64,000 nucleotides of DNA from MGML01 sp034416335 (lineage in GTDB: Bacteria > Chloroflexota > Dehalococcoidia > Dehalococcoidales > UBA2162), in NCBI GenBank assembly GCA_034416335.1, contig DAOULV010000001.1, forward strand, positions 186,001 to 250,000, written 5' to 3'. This document shows, one piece after another, positions 14,727 through 23,989 of the stretch (the stretch's first letter is position 1; every line of letters begins with the position of its first letter). Made by a program: the position numbers and the translations under genes. Below the pieces are notes generated by a model that was given only the letters and a program-made list of their open reading frames with translations, had not been told where the DNA came from and made no database searches.

Positions 14727-16283
14727 TTGAACACTACGGAATTCTTGACTATCGCAAGCGCGATATGCCCTGACAAGTGTGCAATCGTGTTTGAAGGTTG
14801 CAGGCGTACCTTCGCGGAACTGAATGAACGGGTCAACAGGCTGGGCAATGCCCTGATTAATCTTGGTGTCCGGAAGGGCGACAGGGTAGCAATGCTACAG
14901 GTAAACACCTCCCAGTGTGTGGAAACCTATTTTGCCGTTGCCAGGATAGGTGCTATCTACGTTCCCCTGAACTTCAGGGCTAAAGGCGCCGAGCTTACCT
15001 ATATGCTGAACAGTTCTGAGTCCAGCACCATATTCATCGGTGACCGCTATATTGAGCTGGTGAAGTCGGTAAAGCCCGACCTTGAAACAGTGAAGAATTT
15101 TATCAGCCTGGATGACAATCACGAAGGGATGCTGTATTACGAGGACCTTATCCAGGAGGGATCTCCCGATGATATATACGCCGATATAGGCGACGAGGAT
15201 ACCACCATTCTGATGTATACCGCCGGTACCACCGGCTTCCCCAAGGGCGTTATGCTTTCGCACAACAGTTTCTCGATTTACGTACTCGAGAATGTAACTC
15301 CCGCCGATCCGATATCGGAAGAAGGGAATATCCTTACCGTCCCCCTGTATCATGTTGCCGGTATTCAGGCAATGATGGCGGCGATATACGGCGGCAGGAC
15401 GCTGGTGATGGAAAGGCAGTTCGAGCCGGTCGAATGGATGAGTTTAGTGCAGGCAGAAAAGGCAAACCGGGCGATGATGGTCCCCACGATGCTCAAGCAG
15501 CTTATGGACAACCCGGAATTCAGCAACTATGATCTCTCCAGCCTCAGAGTGATTACCTACGGTGCAGCGCCCATGCCGCTCGAAGTTATCAAGAAGGCCG
15601 TAGAGTTGTTCCCTGGCGTCAGCTTTATCAATGCCTTCGGTCAGACGGAAACCGCTTCCACCATTACCACCCTCAGCCCGGAAGACCATAACATAACCGG
15701 TACCCCTGAAGAGAGAGAAAAGAAACTTAAAAGGCTTTCATCCATCGGCAGGCCGATGTCCGATATCGAAATGAAGATAGTCGATGAGGACGGTAACGAT
15801 GTTCCCCAGGGTGAAGTTGGAGAAATCGTCGCCCGCGGTCCCAGGGTAATGAGCGGTTACTGGAAAGACGAAGAAAAGACCGGAAAGACTATCGATAAGG
15901 ACGGCTGGGTACACACTGGCGATATGGGATATGTCGATGAAGAAGGCTACTTCTTCCTGGCGGGAAGGGCTACGGATATGATTATCCGTGCCGGTGAGAA
16001 TATATCTCCCGAGGAAGTAGAAGGCGTGGTACTCTCACATCCGAAGGTTGACGATGCCGCGGTAATTGGTATCCCCGACGAGGAATGGGGAGAACTGCCG
16101 ATTGCAATAGTAGTGGTCAAGAAGGGAGAAGCCGCTACTCCCGAAGATATCATGGAGCACTGCCGGGCAAACCTCGCCAGCTTCAAGCGGCCAAGGTCTG
16201 TTTTCTTTGTCGAAGAACTCCCGCGCAACCAGATGGGAAAAATACTCAAGAAACAGCTTCGCGAGGAATACGCTGACAGCTAG
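14727..16283 (+). CDS. AMP-dependent acyl-CoA synthetase/ligase
   Basis: A 518-residue ANL-superfamily ligase that adenylates a carboxylic acid and transfers it to CoA. Motifs are the P-loop-like YTAGTTGFPKGVMLSHN near residues 165-181, INAFGQTETAS near 301, WVHTGDMGYVDEEGYFFLAGRATDMIIRAGENISPEEVE near 395-433, and the C-terminal catalytic lysine in NQMGKILKKQ. The start is TTG or GTG-like at 14727, behind a good GCAGGAGGTC site. A strong terminator follows. The chain length or ring preference cannot be read from the sequence. Confidence 0.92.
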   Translation: MNTTEFLTIASAICPDKCAIVFEGCRRTFAELNERVNRLGNALINLGVRKGDRVAMLQVNTSQCVETYFAVARIGAIYVPLNFRAKGAELTYMLNSSESSTIFIGDRYIELVKSVKPDLETVKNFISLDDNHEGMLYYEDLIQEGSPDDIYADIGDEDTTILMYTAGTTGFPKGVMLSHNSFSIYVLENVTPADPISEEGNILTVPLYHVAGIQAMMAAIYGGRTLVMERQFEPVEWMSLVQAEKANRAMMVPTMLKQLMDNPEFSNYDLSSLRVITYGAAPMPLEVIKKAVELFPGVSFINAFGQTETASTITTLSPEDHNITGTPEEREKKLKRLSSIGRPMSDIEMKIVDEDGNDVPQGEVGEIVARGPRVMSGYWKDEEKTGKTIDKDGWVHTGDMGYVDEEGYFFLAGRATDMIIRAGENISPEEVEGVVLSHPKVDDAAVIGIPDEEWGELPIAIVVVKKGEAATPEDIMEHCRANLASFKRPRSVFFVEELPRNQMGKILKKQLREEYADS

Positions 16284-16305
16284 TTAGTATCATTAAAAGA
16301 CAGCA

Positions 16306-16339
16306 AGCCGGTCCGCCAACGCAGACCGGCTACTTTTTT
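16306..16339 (+). terminator. Rho-independent terminator after the acyl-CoA ligase
   Basis: AGCCGGTC pairs with GACCGGCT around CGCCAACGCA, followed by ACTTTTTTC. It begins 22 bases after the ligase stop. Confidence 0.9.
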
Positions 16340-16518
16340 CCATTCCGGCGACCTGTCCCGTACTTCAGTCGGGAAGGCGGGAATCTATAAAATCTCTAAG
16401 TATAATTTTATCTAAGTGAGTATAACATCATCAACTTCACAAATTGACAAAAATGTTGCTAACATAATTGGCTGTATTACGTTATATAATATATAATCGG
16501 TTCGCAGGTGAAAGTATT

Positions 16519-18321
16519 ATGAATATACGTAAAAACAGGTGGTTGAAAACTATATCCTTAATCATCATTGCCCTGGTAATTTTCTCACCCTTGCTTAACA
16601 CTCCCCGGATTGCATACGCTGATTCCCTGGAAATAGGTGATGTCGTTGAAATAGTCGGTTTTGAATCGCGCTTTGGCGAGGTATTTGATACTCCGGGTGG
16701 AAATTTTACCTCTTGGTTTGTTAAAGGAAGCAGGGGAGTCATACTCGATGGACCGGTCGCAGGTGATAACTGCACATGGTGGAATATCAGGTTTGAAAAA
16801 GACGGATTGTTGCATGGTCAGTGTCTCGAAGGGTGGATGAAGGACAGAGGAATTTCAGTCCCTTCATACCTTCCACCGTATCCGCCATTAAAAACGATAG
16901 ATTATCTTGGAAAAGTGGATATTGCCCCTTCATCAAGATTTTCTTTGGGAAGTTCTGTTATTGTGGCTGCATCGAATTTAAGCATAGGTGGCAGTTTTCC
17001 CGTGCTGAGTTCTGCAGGAGAAGTCCATAATGCGGCAAAAGGGCAGGTGATAGGCGGTCCTGTATACGGAATCTCACCAGGAGGTACCGGATTCCATCAT
17101 TTCTGGGCTGTAGCTTTCGACGATGTCACAGGATGGGTTGCTGAAAACTGGTTGATAGCGGATGATAATCAAACTCTGGATTGTTTGATTTATCCGGCCC
17201 CGTCATCTGGAGAACTTCCTCGTTCATTTACTTCTCAAAGTGATGGGACTCTAGTAAATACAGGGCTGGTAGTTGAGTTTTCCCTGGGAGCAGTCGATAC
17301 CACCGGCAATATAAGCTCGTGGGAACTTGATGTCGGCGGTGACGGGATTGCGGATTATCAGGGAACGGGCTTTCCTCCCGCGACCGTATCACACAGGTAC
17401 CGGGAAGCCGGGACCTATGGTACGGTCTTAACAGTAACGAGCAGCAGCGGCAGTACCGCCGGCAGTTATGCTCCTGTCAGCATCATTTCAACAATGCCGA
17501 CACCCCCTGTGTGCGGGATTTTCCTGGATACGCCGCCGGAAGAATATTCACTGGAAGTATCTTTTTCTTTGGATGTATCCGATGCGGGCAGCGGAATCGT
17601 TTCATGGGAACTTGATGCAGACAGCGACGGAAATATCGAGTATAGCGGGACGGGCATGCCACCGGACACACAGTTACACAGCTATATTGAAGGCGGATCA
17701 TATATCGCCACATTTACTGTAACTGATAATGAAGGACTTATCGCCAGTTCCACAGTGGATGTTATAGTAGAGGTTCCTTCCAATCCTGAGCTGTCATTTT
17801 CTCCGGCGTACCTGGCTTTCGATACCCTTGAAGGCGGAGACAACCCGGAAAATCAGGCTCTTAGCATATGGAATTCAGGTACCGGCACCCTGGAGTGGAT
17901 TGCTGAAGAAGATGCTGGCTGGTTGAATCTCAATCCTGTTTCCGGGACGTCGAATGGAGAGACTGAAAATATAATGGTTTCAGTGATTACCACCGGTTTG
18001 AGTGCGGGGCTCTACAATGCCAGTATATACGTAATTGATAAGGATGCCGGCGGTATTCGGCACAATATCCCGGTTACGTTACTCCTCAGCGAACCGGATG
18101 TGGAACCGTCACCGGAGCTTGAGGCTGATAACGATACGGAGACAGATATTCCTCCTCAGGGTATCGTCTCGGTGATACCGAAAACAGGTGATTCTCATGA
18201 AGGTTCTGAAATTCCGGTGAATGCTGCCGAAGAAAAACCCCCTGTTTGGGTATGGGTAACTGTTGGGGGAATAGTGATTGCTTTAGGCTTGATTTTCTGG
18301 TTCGGACTGCGCCCGGTATAA
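16519..18321 (+). CDS. Secreted, membrane-anchored surface protein with SH3-like, PKD-like and BACON-like modules
   Basis: ATG 16519 starts a classical signal peptide (RKNRWLK, then a hydrophobic run to about residue 27, cleavage near AYADS); the earlier in-frame TTG would bury it. The roughly 600-residue mature region has two SH3b-like repeats (LEIGDVVEIVGFESRFGEVFDTPGG and a second near 135-215, ending in GWVAENWLIADD), two PKD-like domains (each with SSWELD/VSWELD...DGxxxYxGxGxPP), a BACON-like domain with SFSPAYLAFDTLEGG and WLNLNPVSGTS, an acidic linker and a C-terminal transmembrane helix (VWVWVTVGGIVIALGLIFW). Probably an adhesin or cell-wall-associated binding protein; the ligand is unknown. 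Confidence 0.8.
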   Translation: MNIRKNRWLKTISLIIIALVIFSPLLNTPRIAYADSLEIGDVVEIVGFESRFGEVFDTPGGNFTSWFVKGSRGVILDGPVAGDNCTWWNIRFEKDGLLHGQCLEGWMKDRGISVPSYLPPYPPLKTIDYLGKVDIAPSSRFSLGSSVIVAASNLSIGGSFPVLSSAGEVHNAAKGQVIGGPVYGISPGGTGFHHFWAVAFDDVTGWVAENWLIADDNQTLDCLIYPAPSSGELPRSFTSQSDGTLVNTGLVVEFSLGAVDTTGNISSWELDVGGDGIADYQGTGFPPATVSHRYREAGTYGTVLTVTSSSGSTAGSYAPVSIISTMPTPPVCGIFLDTPPEEYSLEVSFSLDVSDAGSGIVSWELDADSDGNIEYSGTGMPPDTQLHSYIEGGSYIATFTVTDNEGLIASSTVDVIVEVPSNPELSFSPAYLAFDTLEGGDNPENQALSIWNSGTGTLEWIAEEDAGWLNLNPVSGTSNGETENIMVSVITTGLSAGLYNASIYVIDKDAGGIRHNIPVTLLLSEPDVEPSPELEADNDTETDIPPQGIVSVIPKTGDSHEGSEIPVNAAEEKPPVWVWVTVGGIVIALGLIFWFGLRPV

Positions 18322-18399
18322 AACGAAGAGCCCCCCTTCGATACAAAGAATAATGCTCATTAAGTATCAAACCCGGAGTGACATGTACTATCTTGTCAT

Positions 18400-18575
18400 C
18401 CTGGCGAAAGCCGGAATCCAGAATTTCATTTTCATAAAGCGGATTACGTATACTCGACGGATATCCGGATTCAAAATAAAGTTGGGAATGACGGAAAGGG
18501 AACAAGTCATTCCCGTGCCTTTTTCCCTTCCCGCGCTCTCTTTGTCATTCCCGCGAAGGCGGGAATCCAGTATAA
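18400..18575. repeat. Dispersed GCGGGAATCC-type repeats
   Basis: The gap between the surface protein and meaB holds TCATCCTGGCGAAAGCCGGAATCC near 18395 and TCATTCCCGCGAAGGCGGGAATCC near 18545 (each a small hairpin). The open frames crossing this region are products of the repeats. No gene is supported here. Confidence 0.7.
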
Positions 18576-18612
18576 TAGAACCGCTATTACATTCATATAA
18601 CAGCAAGGAATT

Positions 18613-19371
18613 ATGGAATCCGAACGCGTACAAAAAATAATCAATGGTGATGTCCTTGCGGCGGCGAAGCTGATGCGGGATATCGAAAATGAGGTCACCG
18701 ATATCTCCGGTATACTTGATGACCTCTGCGCACATTCCGGAAACGCCTTTATCGTTGGAATTACCGGGGCTGCCGGTTCCGGCAAGAGTACCCTGCTCGG
18801 CTGCCTGGTCAGGTATTTCAGGACTAAGAAGATGACCGTCGGAGTTATTGCGATAGACCCGACCAGTCCACTCTCCGGCGGTGCTTTTCTGGGAGATAGG
18901 CTGAGAATACAGGGCGAAGAGGTGGACGAAGGTGTATTCATCCACAGCCTGGCTTCCAGGGGCTGGAAGGGTGGACTATCGAAGAACACCGAAGATGCAG
19001 TCCTGGTAATGGACGCGATGGGTAAGGATATTATTTTTGTTGAAGCCGTCGGCTCGGGTCAGGCTGATGTGGATATTGCCGGAATCGTGGATACCTGCAT
19101 CGGCGTGCTGGTGCCGGGGATGGGGGACGATATCCAGCTGATGAAGGCTGGAATCATGGAAGTGGCGGATATATTCGTTGTTAACAAGGCCGACCGTGAA
19201 GGTGCCGGAAACCTGAAAGCCCTGCTGGAAGCGGTTATCGATATGAAGGAAGGCTCCCCTGCCGGCTGGAAACCGCCGGTAATTCTTACCGAAGCCACGA
19301 CAGGTAGTGGTACGGAAGAACTCGGAGAAGCAATCCTCAGGCATAGAGATTACCTTACTAAAGATAGTTAA
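18613..19371 (+). CDS. MeaB/ArgK-family GTPase, short form
   Basis: MeaB-type G3E GTPases protect and load B12-dependent acyl-CoA mutases. The 252-residue protein has the P-loop GITGAAGSGKST (about residues 50-60), AIDPTSPLSGGAFLGDRLR, the switch-region EAVGSGQADVDIAG and the base-specificity NKADREGA. Typical MeaB is about 320-340 residues and ends in a dimerisation arm, which is missing here, so this is a short variant. No mutase gene is in the window, so the client is inferred only. It is convergent with the restriction-modification pair. Confidence 0.85.
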   Translation: MESERVQKIINGDVLAAAKLMRDIENEVTDISGILDDLCAHSGNAFIVGITGAAGSGKSTLLGCLVRYFRTKKMTVGVIAIDPTSPLSGGAFLGDRLRIQGEEVDEGVFIHSLASRGWKGGLSKNTEDAVLVMDAMGKDIIFVEAVGSGQADVDIAGIVDTCIGVLVPGMGDDIQLMKAGIMEVADIFVVNKADREGAGNLKALLEAVIDMKEGSPAGWKPPVILTEATTGSGTEELGEAILRHRDYLTKDS

Positions 19372-19386
19372 TTAAACATTAACCAT

Positions 19387-20406
19387 TTAATCGTTCTTTG
19401 GTAGAGAAAAAACTGTATCAGGTAGTTTCTTAAATATTTCTTTAAGCTTATTCGCATCAGTAGGAGGTTTTCTTAGATTAACATCATTTGGCATTAAGGG
19501 TTCTAGATAAGAATATAATTCACTTAAAGCTAAATTATTTCTCAATTGTATTACTTTGACTTCGTGACGTGCTGCATTAATTTTTACTTGAGATTTGGCG
19601 CCTAGAATATCGACAACTACAATCCCATTTTTTCCAACACGGCCTAGTTTATCTTCAGAGACTTCTTGGTTTCCTGTTCCTATCAAAGCGATATCAATTC
19701 GTATCCTACCTCGCTTGGTCGTTATCTCCGCATCAATCTCTCGATCCACCTCTTGGTCTCTTTCGATATTTAACCAAAAATGATTCTCTTCAGATAAGCC
19801 TAATACGGTTAATGCGGCTCTGGCTATTGCTTTCTCAAGGCGTTTCCCTGCAGAGGATTTTTTTGATCCACGTATTGTTAGCACTGCAGCTCCTGCGATT
19901 TGAAGTAACCATATACTATCACTAGGTGATAATGAGATTTTTTCAGCGGTGGCGTTAGAAAGTTCAATGGTACTAGGCTGCCAAATCATATTTTTCACGG
20001 CTTCATCAGTTGATTTTTCTACAATTTGCAAATAATCATTGTATTTTGATGCTTTTATGCCAAGATTCACCGCAGTTTTTTGTGTTAACCCTAGAAGCCA
20101 TACTCGCAACCATTTTTCTTCTTTGGATGCCCCTTTTCTTGAAGTAAGTTCTAATAGATTTTCTTTCCACTTCTCTGCATATTTTAGTTTTGCGCGGTGT
20201 ACGAGATTAATTGTCCATCCCGAATACACAGAGATAGATTGCCTAGTTGGTAGTTCGGTTATGCTGCGGTAATTTTTACCAGTGAAAATAGCAAACACTA
20301 TCTCCTTAACTTCTGAGGGGGAATATGAAGTTGCAGCTTGATTGAGGCTCTTTCGGAGACTAGATACCTGTAAATCGAATTCTGCTATTTTGGATTTCTG
20401 TTTCAT
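19387..20406 (-). CDS. Probable type II restriction endonuclease
   Basis: A 339-residue protein encoded immediately downstream of, and overlapping by 47 bases, a TSPPY DNA methyltransferase on the same strand. The N-terminal half is helical, and the C-terminal half has a nuclease-like core (DREIDAEITTKRGRIRIDIALIGTG near residues 217-243, then IVVVDILGAKSQVKI). The acidic/beta pattern and the phrase IDIALIGTGNQEVSEDK resemble CfrBI-like restriction enzymes, but I cannot fix the family by eye. It is AT-richer than its neighbours, as is the methylase, consistent with horizontal acquisition. Confidence 0.7.
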   Translation of the reverse strand: MKQKSKIAEFDLQVSSLRKSLNQAATSYSPSEVKEIVFAIFTGKNYRSITELPTRQSISVYSGWTINLVHRAKLKYAEKWKENLLELTSRKGASKEEKWLRVWLLGLTQKTAVNLGIKASKYNDYLQIVEKSTDEAVKNMIWQPSTIELSNATAEKISLSPSDSIWLLQIAGAAVLTIRGSKKSSAGKRLEKAIARAALTVLGLSEENHFWLNIERDQEVDREIDAEITTKRGRIRIDIALIGTGNQEVSEDKLGRVGKNGIVVVDILGAKSQVKINAARHEVKVIQLRNNLALSELYSYLEPLMPNDVNLRKPPTDANKLKEIFKKLPDTVFSLPKND

Positions 20407-21571
20407 GAGTGAGTTCCTTAATTGCTACATTACAGTATTTACTCTCGTTGTCAATAAGGAAGAATCTTCTTCCTTGAGTAATTGCGGCTTTTCCAACAGT
20501 TCCTATTCCTGCAAATGGGTCAAGTACAAGTTCGTTTTTAAACGAATAGTAAGATATTAACTTTTCTATAATGTTTACTGGGAAAGTAGCCGGGTGTTGC
20601 TGGTGATGAGAAGGTTTTTCGTACCATAAATTCGTAACTTCATAACCATCTTCTATTTTTGATTGTTTGACAGCTTCTTGGTCTGGGTGGTTTCTAATGT
20701 TCCAATCAATGAGTTTATCGGTTTTTTTGCGATAAACGAGAAAATATTCTGTTATTGGAACTGGCTTATATTGTAGTGGATTTCGGTCAGCTGCAAACCG
20801 TCTACCTCTCCCAGTATTCCATCCAGCTCCAGATGGTTTTGCCCAAATAATATCGTCAATGAAATCAAATCCTATATTTTCTAATATTTCATTGATATGA
20901 AAAGGAACGGGGATACGTTTACTAGATTTATTTCTTGAAGGTCGCCTTACTAAAACTGGAGAGGCATTAACAATAATGAATCTTCCTTCAAGGAGAGTTC
21001 TATGACATTGTTCGAATACTTGGGTCAGGAGTGATAAATACTCTTGATAATTTGTATATTCACTATATTCTGGTTTGGCATTGTAGTACGGAGGAGAAGT
21101 TATCACCAGGCTAAAAAACTCATCTTCGACTTCTCCTAGAACTGCTCTTGAATCTCCACATACAATTGTTGAATTGGCGATATTTGTGTATTGGGGTATA
21201 TTGCCTATCTGGATAGATTGATTAATTGGACAATTCTGTGGAATAAGTCGTGATAAAATGATCTCCCTTTTTGTTGTATGGATTATTCTCCCGTCGCTAC
21301 ATGATATCATTAATTCGCCGAGTACTTGATTATTATCATCAAGAAGAGATACTCTCCAGGCTTCATATCTATCATCTACTTCAGGTAATCCTGTACATAT
21401 TTGATAATTTGGTAAATTTTGTTCTATCCAATTAGTAACAATATCTCTTGCATTAGCAGCGCTAGATACTGGCTGGCCATTCCCATTTTTTTTAGCTATA
21501 CGAACTGCGAGTTTATTCACGTTGCGTTTTCGTTTTTGTGAAGGATTATTGTTAATATCAAACATGTCCAT
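20360..21571 (-). CDS. Site-specific DNA methyltransferase (TSPPY type, probably N4-cytosine)
   Basis: A 403-residue methylase with the catalytic motif IV as VITSPPYYNAKPEY near residue 158 and the SAM-binding motif I near the C-terminus as LVLDPFAGIGTVGKAAI; motif IV before motif I is the beta-class order. SPPY is usual for N4-cytosine methylases. The N-terminal 130 residues (NKLAVRIAKKNGNG...) form an extra domain. Its 3' end overlaps the nuclease gene by 47 bases, so the pair is cotranscribed with the methylase first, which protects DNA before cutting begins. AT-rich, likely acquired. Confidence 0.88.
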   Translation of the reverse strand: MDMFDINNNPSQKRKRNVNKLAVRIAKKNGNGQPVSSAANARDIVTNWIEQNLPNYQICTGLPEVDDRYEAWRVSLLDDNNQVLGELMISCSDGRIIHTTKREIILSRLIPQNCPINQSIQIGNIPQYTNIANSTIVCGDSRAVLGEVEDEFFSLVITSPPYYNAKPEYSEYTNYQEYLSLLTQVFEQCHRTLLEGRFIIVNASPVLVRRPSRNKSSKRIPVPFHINEILENIGFDFIDDIIWAKPSGAGWNTGRGRRFAADRNPLQYKPVPITEYFLVYRKKTDKLIDWNIRNHPDQEAVKQSKIEDGYEVTNLWYEKPSHHQQHPATFPVNIIEKLISYYSFKNELVLDPFAGIGTVGKAAITQGRRFFLIDNESKYCNVAIKELTHETEIQNSRIRFTGI

Positions 21572-21654
21572 AATGATGCCTTTTGCGGCAATTATAACAG
21601 ATTTTTTTATTTACAACACACTATAATGTTTTGTATGCGGATGGTTAAACTATC

Positions 21655-22332
21655 TTATGACCTCTCCTGGTTAATCCAGGCTTTCCGGTCTTTTATGTCC
21701 CTGTCGAACAGCAGGCGGTAGGTAATAAGTTCAGAAAGTGGCACGTCCCTACTGATAGGACTTCTCGGTGCGGTCAGCCGCCGGACAGCCATTACCAGCA
21801 ATATAACCACCATTGCTATTGTTATAGTCAGCGGTTCAGCTATACCAAACGGTTTGTTGGCTAACGCGGCGAGTATCGGCAAAATCAACAATACAGTAGC
21901 TACTCCAAGTGCTAACATCCTGAACGGTGCGAAAAACAGGTAAGGATAAACTAAAGCTATCAGTCCCAGCCAGGGATTTAGTATCGTAATAACGCCGAGG
22001 CTGGTGAAAACACCGCGCCCTCCCTGGAAACGCAGGAATACCGGCCAGTCGTGACCGATAATAGTGGCGATTCCTACCAGAGCCTGCAGGGCGGCATTGA
22101 GACCCAGGAGCTGGGCGAAATATACCATCAGGGCGCCTTTACCGATATCGAAGATGGTTACGGCTATTGACCAGCGTTTGCCGACGACGGTGAGAGTGTT
22201 GGCGGCACCGACATTACCGCTGCCGTGCTTCCTGATGTCCACGCCGCGTCTCCACCTGGCTACCAGATAAGCAGCCGGAATGGAACCGAACAGGTATGCG
22301 GCAATTGTCAGTAATATAACCTGTAATACCAT
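21655..22332 (-). CDS. plsY: Acyl-phosphate:glycerol-3-phosphate acyltransferase PlsY
   Basis: PlsY makes lysophosphatidate from acyl-phosphate in the inner membrane. The 225-residue protein is highly hydrophobic with about six membrane segments and has the three PlsY motifs: GSIPAAYLVARW, RKHGSGNVGAANTL near residues 33-47, and GHDWPVFLRFQGGRGVFTSLGV near 93-114. It follows the PHP gene by 12 bases. The C-terminal tail of about 30 residues beyond the last helix is longer than usual. Its downstream side borders the low-GC restriction-modification pair. Confidence 0.93.
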   Translation of the reverse strand: MVLQVILLTIAAYLFGSIPAAYLVARWRRGVDIRKHGSGNVGAANTLTVVGKRWSIAVTIFDIGKGALMVYFAQLLGLNAALQALVGIATIIGHDWPVFLRFQGGRGVFTSLGVITILNPWLGLIALVYPYLFFAPFRMLALGVATVLLILPILAALANKPFGIAEPLTITIAMVVILLVMAVRRLTAPRSPISRDVPLSELITYRLLFDRDIKDRKAWINQERS

Positions 22333-22344
22333 ATTTCTCTCCTG

Positions 22345-23196
22345 CTATTGTAGTGTCGGCTTGAGGGTCCGTCTTTCTGCCAGTGCTGTAAGGTTGTCCA
22401 CGACATAAGGCGGTACACCTGCTTCACCCATCATAACTTCGGTATTATCATCCAGTCCGTGATAGTCGGTACCCCCGGTAGTAATTAAACCGTGCTTTTC
22501 AGCAAGTCTGGCAAGGCTTTCCCTGTCTTCGACGGTATAGTCCTTGTAATACGCTTCAAGACCGGAGAGACCTGATTTTGCCAGTGCCCTTAATAGCCTG
22601 TCGAGATTGCTCATATTTAGAGGATGTGCCAGTACCGCAAGCCCGCCAGCCTTGATTATCAGGTCGACAGCTTCCGCCGGGGTCATTTTCTCTCTCGGGA
22701 CATATGCCGGTCCGCCGAAAGCGAGGTACTTTGAAAAGGCTTCCTTGATGGTAGCGATGTACCCTTTCTCCAGTAAAGCCCGGGCGATATGCGGTCTTCC
22801 GACGGAACCGTTGCCTGAAATTTCTCTTACTTTGTCCCATTCTACCGGCATACCCAGTTTATCCAGTTTTTCTATCATTTTTCGTGCCCGTCCCAGTCGC
22901 GAGCTTCGCATTCTTTTCAGGGATGCCAGCAGGTCTTTATTTGTGTGGTCGATAAAATAGCCCAGAATATGTACTTCTCCCGTGGAAGTGTCCGTGCTGA
23001 TTTCGAGTCCGGGTATGAACGTGAGAGACGGATGTTTTTTCGCGGCTTTCAGCGCCGGTGCAATGCTGTCTACGTTATCGTGGTCGGTCAGAGAGATGGC
23101 GGTAAGCCCCAGTTCGACTGCTTTCTCGATTACCCCGGCGGGTTTGAGGACCCCGTCCGAAACCGAGGAATGTACATGCAGGTCAACCTTGGGCAC
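22345..23196 (-). CDS. PHP-domain phosphoesterase (TrpH/RNase AM-like)
   Basis: A 283-residue PHP protein. Metal-binding motifs are DLHVHSSVSDG at residues 4-14, SLTDHDNVDS near 36-45, HILGYFIDH near 75-83, VLAHPLN near 193 and TGGTDYHGLD near 244. Characterised members degrade 3',5'-bisphosphonucleotides or short RNA 5' ends. The start is GTG at 23196, sharing one base with the ymdB stop (TAGTG), a sign of translational coupling with the RNA/nucleotide-processing genes upstream. Confidence 0.9.
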   Translation of the reverse strand: MPKVDLHVHSSVSDGVLKPAGVIEKAVELGLTAISLTDHDNVDSIAPALKAAKKHPSLTFIPGLEISTDTSTGEVHILGYFIDHTNKDLLASLKRMRSSRLGRARKMIEKLDKLGMPVEWDKVREISGNGSVGRPHIARALLEKGYIATIKEAFSKYLAFGGPAYVPREKMTPAEAVDLIIKAGGLAVLAHPLNMSNLDRLLRALAKSGLSGLEAYYKDYTVEDRESLARLAEKHGLITTGGTDYHGLDDNTEVMMGEAGVPPYVVDNLTALAERRTLKPTLQ

Positions 23197-23972
23197 TAGT
23201 CTTCTCCTTCAATCTCCTGGTAGATGCGCTCGATACTGGTAGCTTTGCCTGTTTTGTTATTGATGTCGAGAAGCATCGCCGTAAAAATGACCGTCCCCTT
23301 CCCGACTGACAGCCGCTTCGGAATCATCGTCAGAAACCTCTCCACGACATCTTCGATATTGTCACCGATTACCGAGTCTTTCGGCCCGGTCATCCCGATA
23401 TCGGTCACATAGGCTGTACCTTCGGGCAGTATGCGTGAGTCTATCGTGCCGACATGCGTGTGAGTGCCGAGGACAGCACTGACCCGTCCGTCCAGATATC
23501 TTCCCAGGGCTACTTTTTCCGAGGTAGCCTCGGCATGAAAATCGACCACCTTGATTACCGGTTTGTTGCCCAGTTCTTCCAGCAGCGCATCCGTTGTCCG
23601 GAAAGGGCAGTCATAGCTGGCCATGAAAGTACGTCCTATCAGGTTGATTACGGCGACTTTATCCTTGATAATGTAGCCTCTGCCCTGCACGCCTTCCGGG
23701 TAATTGAGAGGGCGGATAAGCGGCGTATCGTCATTAAGATACGGCAGGATTTCTTTATGTGCCCAGATATGATTGCCGGATGTCATCACATCAACACCGC
23801 ATCCGAGCAGTTCGTTGGCGGTTGCCGGAGTTGCGCCTATGCCTCCGGCAATATTTTCGGCGTTGGCGATTACCATTTCTATATTGTACTGGTCACGCAG
23901 ACCGGGCAGGATTTTTTGAACTGCCAGCCTTCCCGGCCTGCCGATAATATCTCCTATTGCCAGTATTATCAT
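23196..23972 (-). CDS. ymdB: YmdB-family metallophosphoesterase
   Basis: A 258-residue TIGR00282-type phosphodiesterase. Motifs: LAIGDIIGRPGR at the N-terminus, IANAENIAGGIG near 33-44, TSGNHIWAHKE near 63-73, VVDFHAEATSEK near 137-148 and GTHTHVGTID near 167-177. In Bacillus, YmdB hydrolyses cyclic nucleotides and interacts with RNase Y in signalling; here it is directly downstream of rny with 17 bases between, the same gene order as in Firmicutes. Its stop is shared with the next gene. Confidence 0.92.
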   Translation of the reverse strand: MIILAIGDIIGRPGRLAVQKILPGLRDQYNIEMVIANAENIAGGIGATPATANELLGCGVDVMTSGNHIWAHKEILPYLNDDTPLIRPLNYPEGVQGRGYIIKDKVAVINLIGRTFMASYDCPFRTTDALLEELGNKPVIKVVDFHAEATSEKVALGRYLDGRVSAVLGTHTHVGTIDSRILPEGTAYVTDIGMTGPKDSVIGDNIEDVVERFLTMIPKRLSVGKGTVIFTAMLLDINNKTGKATSIERIYQEIEGED

Positions 23973-23989
23973 ATGTTTTGTTTACCTTC

